Shown here: positions 34,503-43,130 of the stretch, in pieces
Numbering within the stretch: the stretch's first letter is position 1
Layout: each line of letters starts with the position of its first letter
Origin: Microbacterium paraoxydans
GTDB taxonomy: Bacteria > Actinomycetota > Actinomycetes > Actinomycetales > Microbacteriaceae
Direction of reading: 5' to 3'
Assembly: GCF_020524545.1 (NCBI RefSeq)
Contig: NZ_JAIVLG010000001.1
Location: 890,896 to 954,895 of the forward strand
Length of the DNA stretch: 64,000 nucleotides
Notes under the pieces: model-generated
Told to the model about the DNA's origin: nothing
The model's database searches: none
Seen by the model: only the letters and a program-made list of their open reading frames with translations
Program-made: the position numbers and the translations under genes

Positions 34503-34580
34503 TGCGTTGTCCGGCGATGAGGCGGGAACCATGTCTCCCGATGGTGCGGCAACGCGCTGTGCGTTGCCTAGACTGTGATC

Positions 34581-35393
34581 GTGCTGGAGAACCCGCGTTC
34601 GCCCCGAGTCCGTGCCGTCGCCAAGCTGACCAAGCGCAGCGCGCGCACCGAGACCGGCTTGTTCCTCCTCGAGGGGCCGCAGTCCGTCCGCGAGGCGCTC
34701 ACCTACCGACCGGAGGCGATCGTCGAGCTGTTCGCGACGCCGAGCGGCTGGGAGAAGCACCCCGACATCCGGATGAAAGCCGCCGAAGCTGACATCGACG
34801 TCGAGTACGTGACCGAGTACGTGCTCAACGCGATGGCCGACACAGTGACGCCGCAGGGATTGGTCGCGGTCGTCCACCAGACTCCGACGTCGGTGCGTGA
34901 CATCTTCGATGCGTCGCCGCGACTCGTGGCGATCTGTGAGGAGGTGCGTGATCCCGGCAACCTGGGCACGATCATCCGCGCGGCCGATGCCGCGGGTGCC
35001 GACGCGGTCGTGTTGACGGGCCGAACCGTCGACCCGTACAACCCGAAGGTCGTGCGCGCCACGACCGGGTCGCTGTTCCACCTCCCGGTCTCCGTCGGTG
35101 GTGACCTCGCCGATGTCGTCACCCGCGCTCACGCGGCGGGCCTGCGCATTCTCGCGGCGGATGTGAAGGGCGACGATCTGCTCGACGCCCGAGCGGAAGG
35201 TGCTCTCGCTGAGCCGACCGGCTGGCTCTTCGGCAACGAGGCCCGGGGTCTTGAGGACGACGCGCTCGCGCTCGCCGATCGCGTGCTGAAGCTGCCGATC
35301 TTCGGTCGTGCCGAGTCTCTCAACCTGGCGACCGCCGCCAGCGTGTGCCTGTATGAGAGCGCCTTCGCGCAGCGGGCTGAGGCTGCCGGCTGA
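34581..35393 (+). CDS. SPOUT (TrmH-family) rRNA/tRNA 2'-O-methyltransferase
   Basis: AdoMet-dependent RNA ribose methyltransferase with a trefoil knot, 270 residues. An N-terminal substrate-binding domain (about 1-110) is followed by the SPOUT motifs: VRDPGNLGTIIRAADAAGA, GNEARGLED and LPIFGRAESLNLATAASVCLYE. TAGACT (34569-34574) lies 6 nt before GTG 34581; GTG 34575 is also in frame but too close to the -10. It follows rplT, a conserved position for TsnR/RlmB-like enzymes. The target nucleotide is unknown. Confidence 0.88.
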   Translation: MLENPRSPRVRAVAKLTKRSARTETGLFLLEGPQSVREALTYRPEAIVELFATPSGWEKHPDIRMKAAEADIDVEYVTEYVLNAMADTVTPQGLVAVVHQTPTSVRDIFDASPRLVAICEEVRDPGNLGTIIRAADAAGADAVVLTGRTVDPYNPKVVRATTGSLFHLPVSVGGDLADVVTRAHAAGLRILAADVKGDDLLDARAEGALAEPTGWLFGNEARGLEDDALALADRVLKLPIFGRAESLNLATAASVCLYESAFAQRAEAAG

Positions 35394-35429
35394 CCCGCCG
35401 GCACGCGAAGGAAGCAGGAAGCCGAGTCG

Positions 35430-36101
35430 ATGAGGATTCTGATCGTCGAAGACGACGACCGTGTCGCCGGCGCGCTCGAAGCGTTCCTCGCGCGCTCGGG
35501 CTATGCCACGGTTCGTGCGGCGAACGGAGCGGTGGCGCTCGAGCTCCTCGGGGCGGACACCGAGGTCGTCCTCCTCGACCTGGGGCTTCCCGACGTCGAC
35601 GGCATCGATCTGTGTCGCCGCATCCGCGGACGGTCCGAGGTGCCGATCGTGATCGTGACGGCACGCAATCAGGTCGCCGAGCGTATCAAGGGGCTGCGCG
35701 CAGGAGCCGATGACTTCGTCGTGAAGCCCTACGACGTCCACGAGCTGCTCGCGAGGATCGAAGCCGTGACGCGACGTTCGCGTCCGATACGTCCGGAGTC
35801 CGACGCGCGAGTGCTCCTGCACGGCGGTGAGCTGCAGATCGATCTCGTGGCACGTCAGCTGTCTGTCGACGGTGTGCCTATCGAGCTGACGCGCAAGGAG
35901 TTTGACATCATCGCTGTGCTCGCGCGCTATCCTGGCGTCGCCGTGCCGAAGGAACGCCTGATCCGCGAGGTGTGGAACACCGATTGGCGGGGCTTCGGAC
36001 ATTCCCTCGAAGTGCACGTCGGGGCGATCCGGAAGAAGAGCGGCGCCCGGGGCCTCATCGAGACCGTGCGTGGAGTCGGTTACCGGCTTGCGGGGTCCTG
36101 A
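35430..36101 (+). CDS. OmpR-family response regulator
   Basis: A 223-residue two-domain regulator. The receiver has acidic pocket EDDD near the N-terminus, phospho-acceptor Asp50 (LLDLGLPDVDG) and Lys99 (VVKPYD). The winged-helix output domain (about 130-220) ends GYRLAG. It forms an operon with a histidine kinase 4 nt downstream and a TAXI binding protein overlapping that kinase. The target genes are unknown; the adjacent glutamate transporter is a candidate. Confidence 0.93.
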   Translation: MRILIVEDDDRVAGALEAFLARSGYATVRAANGAVALELLGADTEVVLLDLGLPDVDGIDLCRRIRGRSEVPIVIVTARNQVAERIKGLRAGADDFVVKPYDVHELLARIEAVTRRSRPIRPESDARVLLHGGELQIDLVARQLSVDGVPIELTRKEFDIIAVLARYPGVAVPKERLIREVWNTDWRGFGHSLEVHVGAIRKKSGARGLIETVRGVGYRLAGS

Positions 36102-36104
36102 GCC

Positions 36105-37481
36105 GTGCGCAGGCGTCTGGTCATCGTCTTCCTCGTGCCGCTGGTGGCGATCCTGGTCGCGCTGGGGGGTGCCGCGGGCTGGAGCGCCGCGCGCAGTGTG
36201 CAGCAGGCCTTCTACACGCAACAGCTCGGCGATCTCGGCTACTTCGTCACGAGCGCTCGACAGGCGCTCCGCTCCGGCAGCGCTGCGGTGATCGAGGCGG
36301 AGGCGGCGAGATTCCGGGAGGTCTACGGGATCGAGGTCACGGTGTTCGACCTGGGCGGGAGTATCTGGGCGGCGAGTGACGACGACACGGGGGTGCTCGC
36401 GGAGGAGGACGCCGAACGAGTCAGACTGGCGTTGTCCGGCCGGCGCGCGGAGCAACCCGCTGCGGTGTACCCGTGGACGGTCGCCGATTCGGCCCTCGCC
36501 GAGCCGGTCTTCGACGACGGGGACGTGATCGGTGCGGTGCTGGTCGCCGGTGACGCCGACGCGCCGCGCGCGGCGATCCTGCAACAGCTTCTGCTCATCT
36601 CCGCCATCGCTCTCGCGTTGATCGCCCTCGGACTGCTGCTGGTGTTCCGCCTCGCCCGGTGGGTCCTCTCGCCGGTCGGGCGGCTCGACGAAGCGATGGT
36701 GGCGATCGAGCGCGGCGAGATGGATGCGCGTGTCGCGGAGGACGCCGGTCCTCCGGAGCTGCGTCGCATGGCCAGGGTGTTCAACGGGATGGCCGACCAG
36801 ATCGAGCGGGTGATGACGCGGCAGCAGGAGTTCGCGCTCAACGCCTCGCACGAGTTGCGAAATCCCCTCAACGCCCTGCTGCTGCGCGTCGAGCACCTCG
36901 CGACCGGGCTCGGACGCGAATGGGATGACGACGTCGAGGAGACGCGGGAGGAGGGGCGCCGGATGACGCGGATCCTGGAGACGTTGCTCGGTCTCGCCCG
37001 CGGCGGACGCACCGACTCGACCATCTCTGCGGTCGACCTGACGACCCTGGCCGCTCGTCGCCTGGACGCCTGGCGCGAGGTGGCTGAGCAACGGGGGATC
37101 TCCGTGCAGGCGTCGGGGGAGTCGCCGGTCATGAGCGTGACGGACCGGACGATCGTGGAGAGCGCGCTGGACGCCGTCATCGACAATGCCGTGAAGTTCT
37201 CCCCGGACGGCTCTCGGATCGAGGTCGGTGCGGAGCGCTCGGGTGACGTCTGCCGGGTCACGGTCCGCGATGACGGGCCCGGGCTGACTCCGGAACAGGC
37301 GGCTACGGCCACGGACAGGTTCTGGCGGAACGCCGACACGCAGGACACTCCCGGCTCCGGTCTGGGGCTCGCGATCGCCAGCGACCTGCTCGAGACCGTC
37401 GGCGGAGAGCTGACGGTCTCGTCGGCCGAGGGCGGCGGTCTCGTCGTCTCGCTGCTTCTCCATGACAGGACGACGCCATGA
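36105..37481 (+). CDS. Sensor histidine kinase
   Basis: Membrane kinase of 458 residues from GTG. TM1 is residues 5-28, the extracytoplasmic sensor about 30-158, TM2 about 160-182 and HAMP about 183-236. The H-box has His249 (NASHELRNPLNALL). N-box DAVIDNAVKFSPDG and G-boxes DDGPGLT and GSGLGLAIA complete the catalytic domain. Its stop overlaps the start of the TAXI protein gene by 4 nt, suggesting the binding protein and sensor function together. Confidence 0.93.
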   Translation: MRRRLVIVFLVPLVAILVALGGAAGWSAARSVQQAFYTQQLGDLGYFVTSARQALRSGSAAVIEAEAARFREVYGIEVTVFDLGGSIWAASDDDTGVLAEEDAERVRLALSGRRAEQPAAVYPWTVADSALAEPVFDDGDVIGAVLVAGDADAPRAAILQQLLLISAIALALIALGLLLVFRLARWVLSPVGRLDEAMVAIERGEMDARVAEDAGPPELRRMARVFNGMADQIERVMTRQQEFALNASHELRNPLNALLLRVEHLATGLGREWDDDVEETREEGRRMTRILETLLGLARGGRTDSTISAVDLTTLAARRLDAWREVAEQRGISVQASGESPVMSVTDRTIVESALDAVIDNAVKFSPDGSRIEVGAERSGDVCRVTVRDDGPGLTPEQAATATDRFWRNADTQDTPGSGLGLAIASDLLETVGGELTVSSAEGGGLVVSLLLHDRTTP

Positions 37482-38443
37482 CCACGACGATGTCCCGGCG
37501 GCTCGGCGCGGTCCTCCTCTCGCTCGTCCTGGTGGGAACGCTGGCCGCGTGCAGTCAGCGCGCCGCCGAATGGACGGACGGGGAGTACGCGATCGCCGCG
37601 GGCGGGTCCACCGGCGTGTACTACGAGTACGGCAGCCATCTCGCCGAGGAGTTGTCGGGATCTCTGGACATCGCGATGTCGGCCCGGGAGACGGCCGGAT
37701 CCGTCGACAACCTGTTGCGCGTGAGCTCCGGAGAAGCCCTGATCGGCTTCGCCCAGGGCGACGCAGCCGCGGATGCCGTGGCGGGAACGGGCGCGTTCGA
37801 TGACCCGCTGCCGGTGCAGGCCCTCGCGCGTCTGTACGACGAGTACGTGCAGATCGTCGTGCGCGCGGACTCGGAGATCGACTCCATCGGCGACCTGGCG
37901 GGGCGGACGATCTCGCTCGGGGCTGAGAACTCCGGGGTGACGGTGATCGCAGGGCGGGTGCTGGACGCGGCCGGCGTCGACACCGCCGCGATCCGGAACC
38001 CGCAACTCGATCTCAGCGAGTCCATCGACGCGGTGCAGCGGGGAGAGATCGACGGCTTCTTCTGGGTCGGTGGACTGCCCACACCCGGTGTGGCGGAACT
38101 CGCCGAGACATCGCCCGTCCGGTTGCTCCCGATCGAGCAGGAGTGGGTGAACGAGGTGAACGACCGGTATTCGCACGCGTACCGGCCGGCGGAGGTCCCG
38201 GCGGGGACCTATGGACTCGTCGCCTCAGCGCCGACGATGGCGGTGCCGAACTATCTCGTCACCGCGTCCGCCACCCCGGGCCCCGTCGCGAGGGACATCC
38301 TCGCCGGGCTGTTCGAAGCGCGTCTGCGTCTCGCTGCGGAGGTGCCGACGGCCGCGCTGCTGGACCGGCGCTCCGCGATCTTCACCGCCCCGGTGCCGTT
38401 GCATCCGGGCGCGATCGACTACTACCGGGACTTCCGCGGCTGA
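37478..38443 (+). CDS. TAXI-family substrate-binding lipoprotein, without TRAP permease
   Basis: A 321-residue lipoprotein (lipobox GTLAAC, Cys about 25) of the TAXI solute-binding family, recognised by IAAGGSTGVYYEYG and the internal GGLPTPGVAELA region. TAXI proteins normally feed fused DctQM permeases, but none is present nearby. Instead the gene is fused by a 4-nt overlap to a two-component system, so it may deliver a ligand to the sensor kinase rather than import it. Family ligands include glutamate, and a glutamate ABC operon follows 250 nt later. Confidence 0.85.
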   Translation: MTTTMSRRLGAVLLSLVLVGTLAACSQRAAEWTDGEYAIAAGGSTGVYYEYGSHLAEELSGSLDIAMSARETAGSVDNLLRVSSGEALIGFAQGDAAADAVAGTGAFDDPLPVQALARLYDEYVQIVVRADSEIDSIGDLAGRTISLGAENSGVTVIAGRVLDAAGVDTAAIRNPQLDLSESIDAVQRGEIDGFFWVGGLPTPGVAELAETSPVRLLPIEQEWVNEVNDRYSHAYRPAEVPAGTYGLVASAPTMAVPNYLVTASATPGPVARDILAGLFEARLRLAAEVPTAALLDRRSAIFTAPVPLHPGAIDYYRDFRG

Positions 38444-38631
38444 CGGCTCAAGAAATCCTCAAGAAGTCTGACACCGGGCCCGACGCTCTGCCAGGGTGAG
38501 GTCGATCGCACACGATCGGATCCTGCTGCTCAGCTGTCGTTGGGGGGCGAGGCGGCAGGACCATCCCGCGGCCCGTGGGGGCGGGCCGTGGGGTCCCCAT
38601 GCAGAGCTGCATTGGTGCCGCGATCAGGTGA

Positions 38632-38690
38632 TTACGAACGTGTAAATCTCACCGATGACCCTGGAACCCGGGGTACGACGTGGCTAGCTT
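38632..38690 (+). promoter_or_regulatory. gluA promoter with a GlnR-like box
   Basis: TAGCTT (38685-38690) is the -10 candidate, 6 nt before ATG 38697. TTAC-GAACGT-GTAA (38632-38645) is symmetric and fits the GTNAC-N6-GNAAC half-arrangement of actinobacterial GlnR sites, at about -55 to -65 where an activator would bind. Flanking GGTGA/TCACC (38627-38631, 38649-38653) extends the symmetry. The remaining part of this 253-bp gap holds only GC-rich inverted repeats around 38560-38600. Confidence 0.4.
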
Positions 38691-38696
38691 GGAGAA

Positions 38697-39446
38697 ATGA
38701 TGACCTCTGATACCCCGCTCGTCGTGGTCGAGAACGTCCAGAAGCACTATGGCGAGTTCCAGGCGCTCACCGATATCGATCTGAGCGTGAACCCGGGAGA
38801 GGTCGTCGTCGTGATCGGCCCGTCCGGTTCCGGCAAGTCCACGCTGTGCCGCACGATCAACCGCCTGGAGACGATCACCAGCGGCAGCATCCGCATCGAC
38901 GGCAAGGAGCTGCCTGCCGAGGGCAAGGGCCTCGCCCACCTGCGTGCCGATGTCGGCATGGTGTTCCAGTCCTTCAACCTCTTCGCCCACCTCACGATCC
39001 TCGAGAACGTGACTCTCGGTCCGATCAAGGTCCGCGGACTCAAGAAGGCGGATGCCGAGGCCGAGGCCATGCTCTTGCTCAAGCGCGTCGGCGTCGAGCA
39101 GCAGGCGTCGAAGCTCCCGGCCCAGCTCTCGGGCGGTCAGCAGCAGCGCGTGGCGATCGCCCGCGCTCTGGCGATGCAGCCCAAGGTCATGCTGTTCGAC
39201 GAGCCGACCAGCGCCCTCGACCCCGAGATGATCAACGAGGTCCTCGACGTCATGGTCGAGCTGGCGCAGGACGGCATGACGATGATCGTCGTCACCCACG
39301 AGATGGGCTTCGCTCGCAAGGCCGCCGACCGCGTCGTCTTCATGGCCGACGGGCGGATCGTGGAGGAGGCCAAGCCCGAGGAGTTCTTCACGAACCCGAA
39401 GAGCGACCGCGCCAAGGACTTCCTCTCGAAGCTCCTCACGCACTGA
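38697..39446 (+). CDS. gluA: Glutamate ABC transporter ATP-binding protein
   Basis: ATPase of a polar amino acid uptake system, 249 residues. Walker A is GPSGSGKST, signature LSGGQQQR, Walker [17 protein letters not shown], and the H-loop is VTHEMGF. It is the first gene of gluABCD, with binding protein and two permeases following. Glutamate specificity is inferred from close likeness of the operon to corynebacterial gluABCD. Probably leaderless. Confidence 0.92.
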   Translation: MMTSDTPLVVVENVQKHYGEFQALTDIDLSVNPGEVVVVIGPSGSGKSTLCRTINRLETITSGSIRIDGKELPAEGKGLAHLRADVGMVFQSFNLFAHLTILENVTLGPIKVRGLKKADAEAEAMLLLKRVGVEQQASKLPAQLSGGQQQRVAIARALAMQPKVMLFDEPTSALDPEMINEVLDVMVELAQDGMTMIVVTHEMGFARKAADRVVFMADGRIVEEAKPEEFFTNPKSDRAKDFLSKLLTH

Positions 39447-39501
39447 CGCCGACCCACCGACCACACAGACCCTGCACACACAGCACACGAAGGAGACGCA
39501 C

Positions 39502-40407
39502 ATGCGACGCACACGGACACTGGCGGGCATCGGAATCGCGGCGACAGCCCTGCTCGCGCTGACGGCCTGCAACAGCGGCAGCCCGTCGACCCCCGGTGGC
39601 ACCGACGGCGGTGACGCCGGAGAGGACAGCACCTGGTTCGAGGTCGCGACCGACGTCCAGCTCGAGGGCAGCCCGACGTTCGACGCCATCCAGGACCGCG
39701 ACCAGGTCGTCATCGGGGTCAAGGAAGACCAGCCCGGTCTCGGCTACCTCGACGTGACCACGGGGGAGCGCACCGGGTTCGACGTCGACATCGCACGCTG
39801 GATCGCCGCCTCGCTCGGCTACGACGAGGACAAGATCGAGTTCAAGCCGATCGCCTCCGCCAACCGCGAGCAGGCCATCGTCAACGGCGACATCGACTAC
39901 TACGTCGGCACGTACTCGATCACCGACAAGCGCAAGGAGCAGATCGCTTTCGCCGGACCCTACTTCATCACGGGGCAGGGCCTTCTCGTCGCGGCCGACG
40001 ACGACACGATCAAGAGCGAGGACGACCTCAACGCCGACACCACCGTGTGCTCGGCGACCGGCTCCACGCCCATCCAGAACATCCGAGAGAACTACCCGGA
40101 TGTCCCCACCAAGGAGTTCGACCTGTACTCGGCCTGTGTCGAGGCGCTGCTCTCCGGCGAGGTCCAGGCGGTCACGACCGACCAGGCCATCCTCATCGGC
40201 TACGCGGCCCAGGACCCCGACAACCTGAAGGTCGTCGGTGAGCCCTTCACCGAGGAGCGCTACGGTGTCGGCCTGGCGAAGGACGACGCCGCGCTGCAGG
40301 AGTTCATCAACACGATGTTCACCGATGGCGGCGACATCTGGCAGGCGATCTTCGACAAGAACCTCGGCTCGTCCGGCATCGAAGTCAGCCAGCCGGCCGT
40401 CGACTGA
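39502..40407 (+). CDS. gluB: Glutamate ABC transporter substrate-binding lipoprotein
   Basis: A 301-residue lipoprotein with lipobox LLALTAC (Cys about 22) and a Gly/Ser/Thr/Asp-rich spacer. The type 3 amino-acid-binding fold follows: GVKEDQPGLGYLDVTTGERTGFDVDIARWIAASLG, with the arginine/aspartate ligand contacts typical of GluB. The ribosome site is GAAGGAG. A 12-bp hairpin directly after the stop probably lowers read-through into the permease genes, leaving excess binding protein. Confidence 0.93.
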   Translation: MRRTRTLAGIGIAATALLALTACNSGSPSTPGGTDGGDAGEDSTWFEVATDVQLEGSPTFDAIQDRDQVVIGVKEDQPGLGYLDVTTGERTGFDVDIARWIAASLGYDEDKIEFKPIASANREQAIVNGDIDYYVGTYSITDKRKEQIAFAGPYFITGQGLLVAADDDTIKSEDDLNADTTVCSATGSTPIQNIRENYPDVPTKEFDLYSACVEALLSGEVQAVTTDQAILIGYAAQDPDNLKVVGEPFTEERYGVGLAKDDAALQEFINTMFTDGGDIWQAIFDKNLGSSGIEVSQPAVD

Positions 40408-40413
40408 TCGAAC

Positions 40414-40443
40414 AGAGGGGGCGGCTCCAGGGCCGCCCCCTCT
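40414..40443 (+). terminator. Intra-operon hairpin between gluB and gluC
   Basis: AGAGGGGGCGGC (40414-40425) pairs perfectly with GCCGCCCCCTCT (40432-40443) around a 6-nt loop, 6 nt after the gluB stop. It is likely a partial terminator or mRNA 3'-end stabiliser giving more binding protein than permease. Confidence 0.75.
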
Positions 40444-40467
40444 CCGAATCTTGAAGGGGAGGGTGGC

Positions 40468-41115
40468 GTGGACGTCATCTTCGGAAACCTCGACCTGTGG
40501 GGCGAAGCGCTGGGGAACACGCTGATCATCTTCTTCGGCGGTGGACTGCTCGCGCTCATCCTCGGGATCATCGTCGGGGCGGCCCGTGTCTCGCCCGTGC
40601 CCATAGCGCGCGGGGTCGGCACGGTGTACGTGAACCTGATCCGCAACACCCCGCTGACCCTCGTCTTCTTCTTCTTCATCTTCGGCTACCCGCAGCTCGG
40701 GCTGCCGAAACTCAGCACCACGGTGCTGGGCATCCTGGCCATCGGCATCTACACGGCCACCTATGTGGCGGAGGTGCTGCGCGCCGGCATCAACACGGTC
40801 CCCGTCGGGCAGGCGGAGGCAGCCAGAGCCATCGGTCTCCCGTTCGGACAGGTGATGACGCTGGTCGTCCTCCCGCAGGCGTTCCGCTCGGTCGTGCCGC
40901 CGATGATGAGCGTCTTCATCGCGCTTCTCAAGAACACCACCGTCGCAGCGGGCTTCTCGATCCTCGAGCTCGGAGCGGTCCGCTCCTACCTCAGCGAACG
41001 CGGAGAGAACGCGCTCGCCGTGCTGCTCTGGGTGGCGGTCATCTTCGTCATCCTCGTCCTGCTCCTCAGCTGGCTCCAACGGTATCTCGAGAACAAGTGG
41101 AGGATCGCGCGATGA
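40468..41115 (+). CDS. gluC: Glutamate ABC transporter permease
   Basis: A 215-residue inner-membrane permease of the HisM/GlnP family with about five transmembrane helices. The ATPase-contact EAA loop is near residues 110-130 (GQAEAARAIGLPFGQVMTLVVLPQAFR). It starts at GTG 40468 after AGGGGAGGGTG. The stop overlaps gluD by 4 nt. Confidence 0.92.
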   Translation: MDVIFGNLDLWGEALGNTLIIFFGGGLLALILGIIVGAARVSPVPIARGVGTVYVNLIRNTPLTLVFFFFIFGYPQLGLPKLSTTVLGILAIGIYTATYVAEVLRAGINTVPVGQAEAARAIGLPFGQVMTLVVLPQAFRSVVPPMMSVFIALLKNTTVAAGFSILELGAVRSYLSERGENALAVLLWVAVIFVILVLLLSWLQRYLENKWRIAR

Positions 41116-42038
41116 CTTCCGTCCTGTACGACGTCCCGGGCCCCAAGGCGGTCCTGCGCAACCGTCTGATCGGTGTCGGCACCGTCGTCGTGGTGCTCGC
41201 CCTGCTCGGTTTCGTCGGCTACCGCTTCTGGGTGAGCGGACAGTTCGACGCCTCGCGGTGGTACGTCTTCACCTTCAGCGCCGTCTGGGAGCAGATCTTC
41301 GGCGCGCTGGGCCGCACTCTCGCCGCGTTCGGCCTGGCGGCGATCCTCGCCATCGCGCTCGGCTTCGTGCTCGCCATCGGCCGGATGTCCGAGCATGCCT
41401 GGGTGCGCGTCCCGGTGACCGCGATCACCGAGGTCTTCCGAGCCGTGCCCGTGCTCGTCTTCATGATGCTGCTGTATTACGGTCTGCCCGTCGTCGGCGT
41501 CAAGATGGACCCCTACTGGGCCGTCGTCCTCGCGCTCATGGCGTACAACGGCTCGGTTCTCGCCGAGGTGCTCCGTGCCGGCGTCGAGTCCCTGCCCCGA
41601 GGGCAGAAGGAGGCAGGCTATGCGATCGGTCTTCGCAAGAGCGGCGTGATGCGTCTGATCCTGCTCCCGCAGGCGATCCGGGCGATGCTCCCCGTGATCG
41701 TGGCCCAGCTGGTCGTGACGATGAAGGACACCGCGCTCGGCTTCATCATCACGTACCCCGAACTCCTCTACTTCGCGAAGCAGCTCACCTCCCAGCAGGG
41801 ACGCCCCGTGCTGCAGTCGGCGTTCGTCATCGGCGGCATCTACATCATCATGTGCCTGATCCTCTCGGGGATCGCCAAGTGGCTCGAGATCCGCACGCGG
41901 CGTTCGCCGCGTGGACACGACGGCGTTCCGGGTGCGGGAGTGGATCCGCGTCCGCACCAGGATGGCACCGACACCGAGTTGATCACGCTGCAGCGCGGTG
42001 GGGGCGGCTTCGGCGGACCACCGCCACAGGGCGTCTGA
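41112..42038 (+). CDS. gluD: Glutamate ABC transporter permease
   Basis: A 308-residue permease, partner of GluC. It has a longer N-terminal extension with one helix, then about five more, and an EAA loop GQKEAGYAIGLRKSGVMRLILLPQAIR. The C-terminus (about 265-308) is a hydrophilic tail ending in a Gly-rich GGGGFGGPPPQ stretch not needed for transport. ATGA overlap with gluC. Confidence 0.92.
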   Translation: MTSVLYDVPGPKAVLRNRLIGVGTVVVVLALLGFVGYRFWVSGQFDASRWYVFTFSAVWEQIFGALGRTLAAFGLAAILAIALGFVLAIGRMSEHAWVRVPVTAITEVFRAVPVLVFMMLLYYGLPVVGVKMDPYWAVVLALMAYNGSVLAEVLRAGVESLPRGQKEAGYAIGLRKSGVMRLILLPQAIRAMLPVIVAQLVVTMKDTALGFIITYPELLYFAKQLTSQQGRPVLQSAFVIGGIYIIMCLILSGIAKWLEIRTRRSPRGHDGVPGAGVDPRPHQDGTDTELITLQRGGGGFGGPPPQGV

Positions 42039-42089
42039 TCCGGTCGCGCCGTCGGTCGACACGACGGCGCGCCGGTAGACTCGATTCTC

Positions 42090-43130
42090 GTGTCAGAGTC
42101 TCCTGAAATCACCCCGGAAGCGGTCGAAGCCGCTGTCGCCGATGCCCTCGCGGCGATCGCCGCAGCCGCCGATACCGCCGAGCTGAAGGCGGCCCGCGCC
42201 GCACATGTCGCCGACGGATCACCGCTTGCCGTCCTGAACGCGTCGATGCGACAGGTCGCCCCCGAGAACAAGGCCGCGTTCGGCAAGCTCGTGGGGCAGG
42301 GACGCGGGCAGGTGTCGAAGGCGCTCGCCGCCAAGGAGGCCGAGCTCGCCGAAGCGGAGGTCGCCGCGCGACTCGAAGCCGAGCGCATCGACATCACGGC
42401 TGTGCCGTCTCGCACCCGCGTCGGTGCTCGGCACCCGCTCACGCTCCTCCAGGACCAGGTCTGCGACATCTTCGTCGGCATGGGCTGGGAGATCGCGGAG
42501 GGACCGGAGCTCGAGCATGAGTGGTTCAACTTCGACGCCCTGAATTTCGACGTCGACCACCCCGCCCGCCAGGAGCAGGACACGTTCTACGTGGACCCGA
42601 CGTCGCGCCACCTCGTGATGCGCACCCACACGAGTCCCGTGCAGGTGCGCTCGATGCTCGACCGCGACGTGCCGATCTACGTGCTGTGCCCGGGGCGGGT
42701 GTACCGGACCGATGAGTTCGACGCCACGCACCTGCCGGTGTTCACCCAGTTCGAGGGCCTCGTGATCGACAAGGGCATCACGATGGCGCACCTCAAGGGC
42801 ACGCTCGATCACTTCGCGAAGCAGCTCTTCGGCCCCGAGGCCAAGACGCGCTTCCGCACCAACTACTTCCCCTTCACCGAACCCTCCGCCGAGCTCGACC
42901 TGTGGCACCCGACTTTCAAGGGTGGCGCGCGCTGGATCGAGTGGGGCGGCTGCGGCATGGTCAACCCGAACGTGCTGCGCGCGGCCGGGATCGATCCGGA
43001 GGAGTACAGCGGCTTCGCGTTCGGCATGGGCATCGAGCGGGGCCTGATGTTCCGCAGCGATGTCCAGGACATGCGCGACATGGCCGAAGGCGATGTCCGA
43101 TTCAGCGAGCAGTACGGGATGGTGGTGTGA
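42090..43130 (+). CDS. pheS: Phenylalanyl-tRNA synthetase alpha subunit
   Basis: Catalytic class II subunit of the (alpha-beta)2 enzyme, 346 residues from GTG 42090. TAGACT (42076-42081) lies 8 nt upstream, indicating a leaderless mRNA. The N-terminal coiled-coil (about 1-95) precedes the class II core: HPLTLLQDQVCDIFVGMGWE, motif 2 region GRVYRTDEFDATHLPVFTQFEG, and motif 3 GFAFGMGIERGLMFR. The stop overlaps pheT by one base. Confidence 0.97.
   Translation: MSESPEITPEAVEAAVADALAAIAAAADTAELKAARAAHVADGSPLAVLNASMRQVAPENKAAFGKLVGQGRGQVSKALAAKEAELAEAEVAARLEAERIDITAVPSRTRVGARHPLTLLQDQVCDIFVGMGWEIAEGPELEHEWFNFDALNFDVDHPARQEQDTFYVDPTSRHLVMRTHTSPVQVRSMLDRDVPIYVLCPGRVYRTDEFDATHLPVFTQFEGLVIDKGITMAHLKGTLDHFAKQLFGPEAKTRFRTNYFPFTEPSAELDLWHPTFKGGARWIEWGGCGMVNPNVLRAAGIDPEEYSGFAFGMGIERGLMFRSDVQDMRDMAEGDVRFSEQYGMVV

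Noticed and set aside
34467..37463. A 998-codon open frame on the minus strand
   Set aside because: It runs across three well-supported plus-strand genes (RNA methylase, response regulator, kinase) with no ribosome site or recognisable domain.
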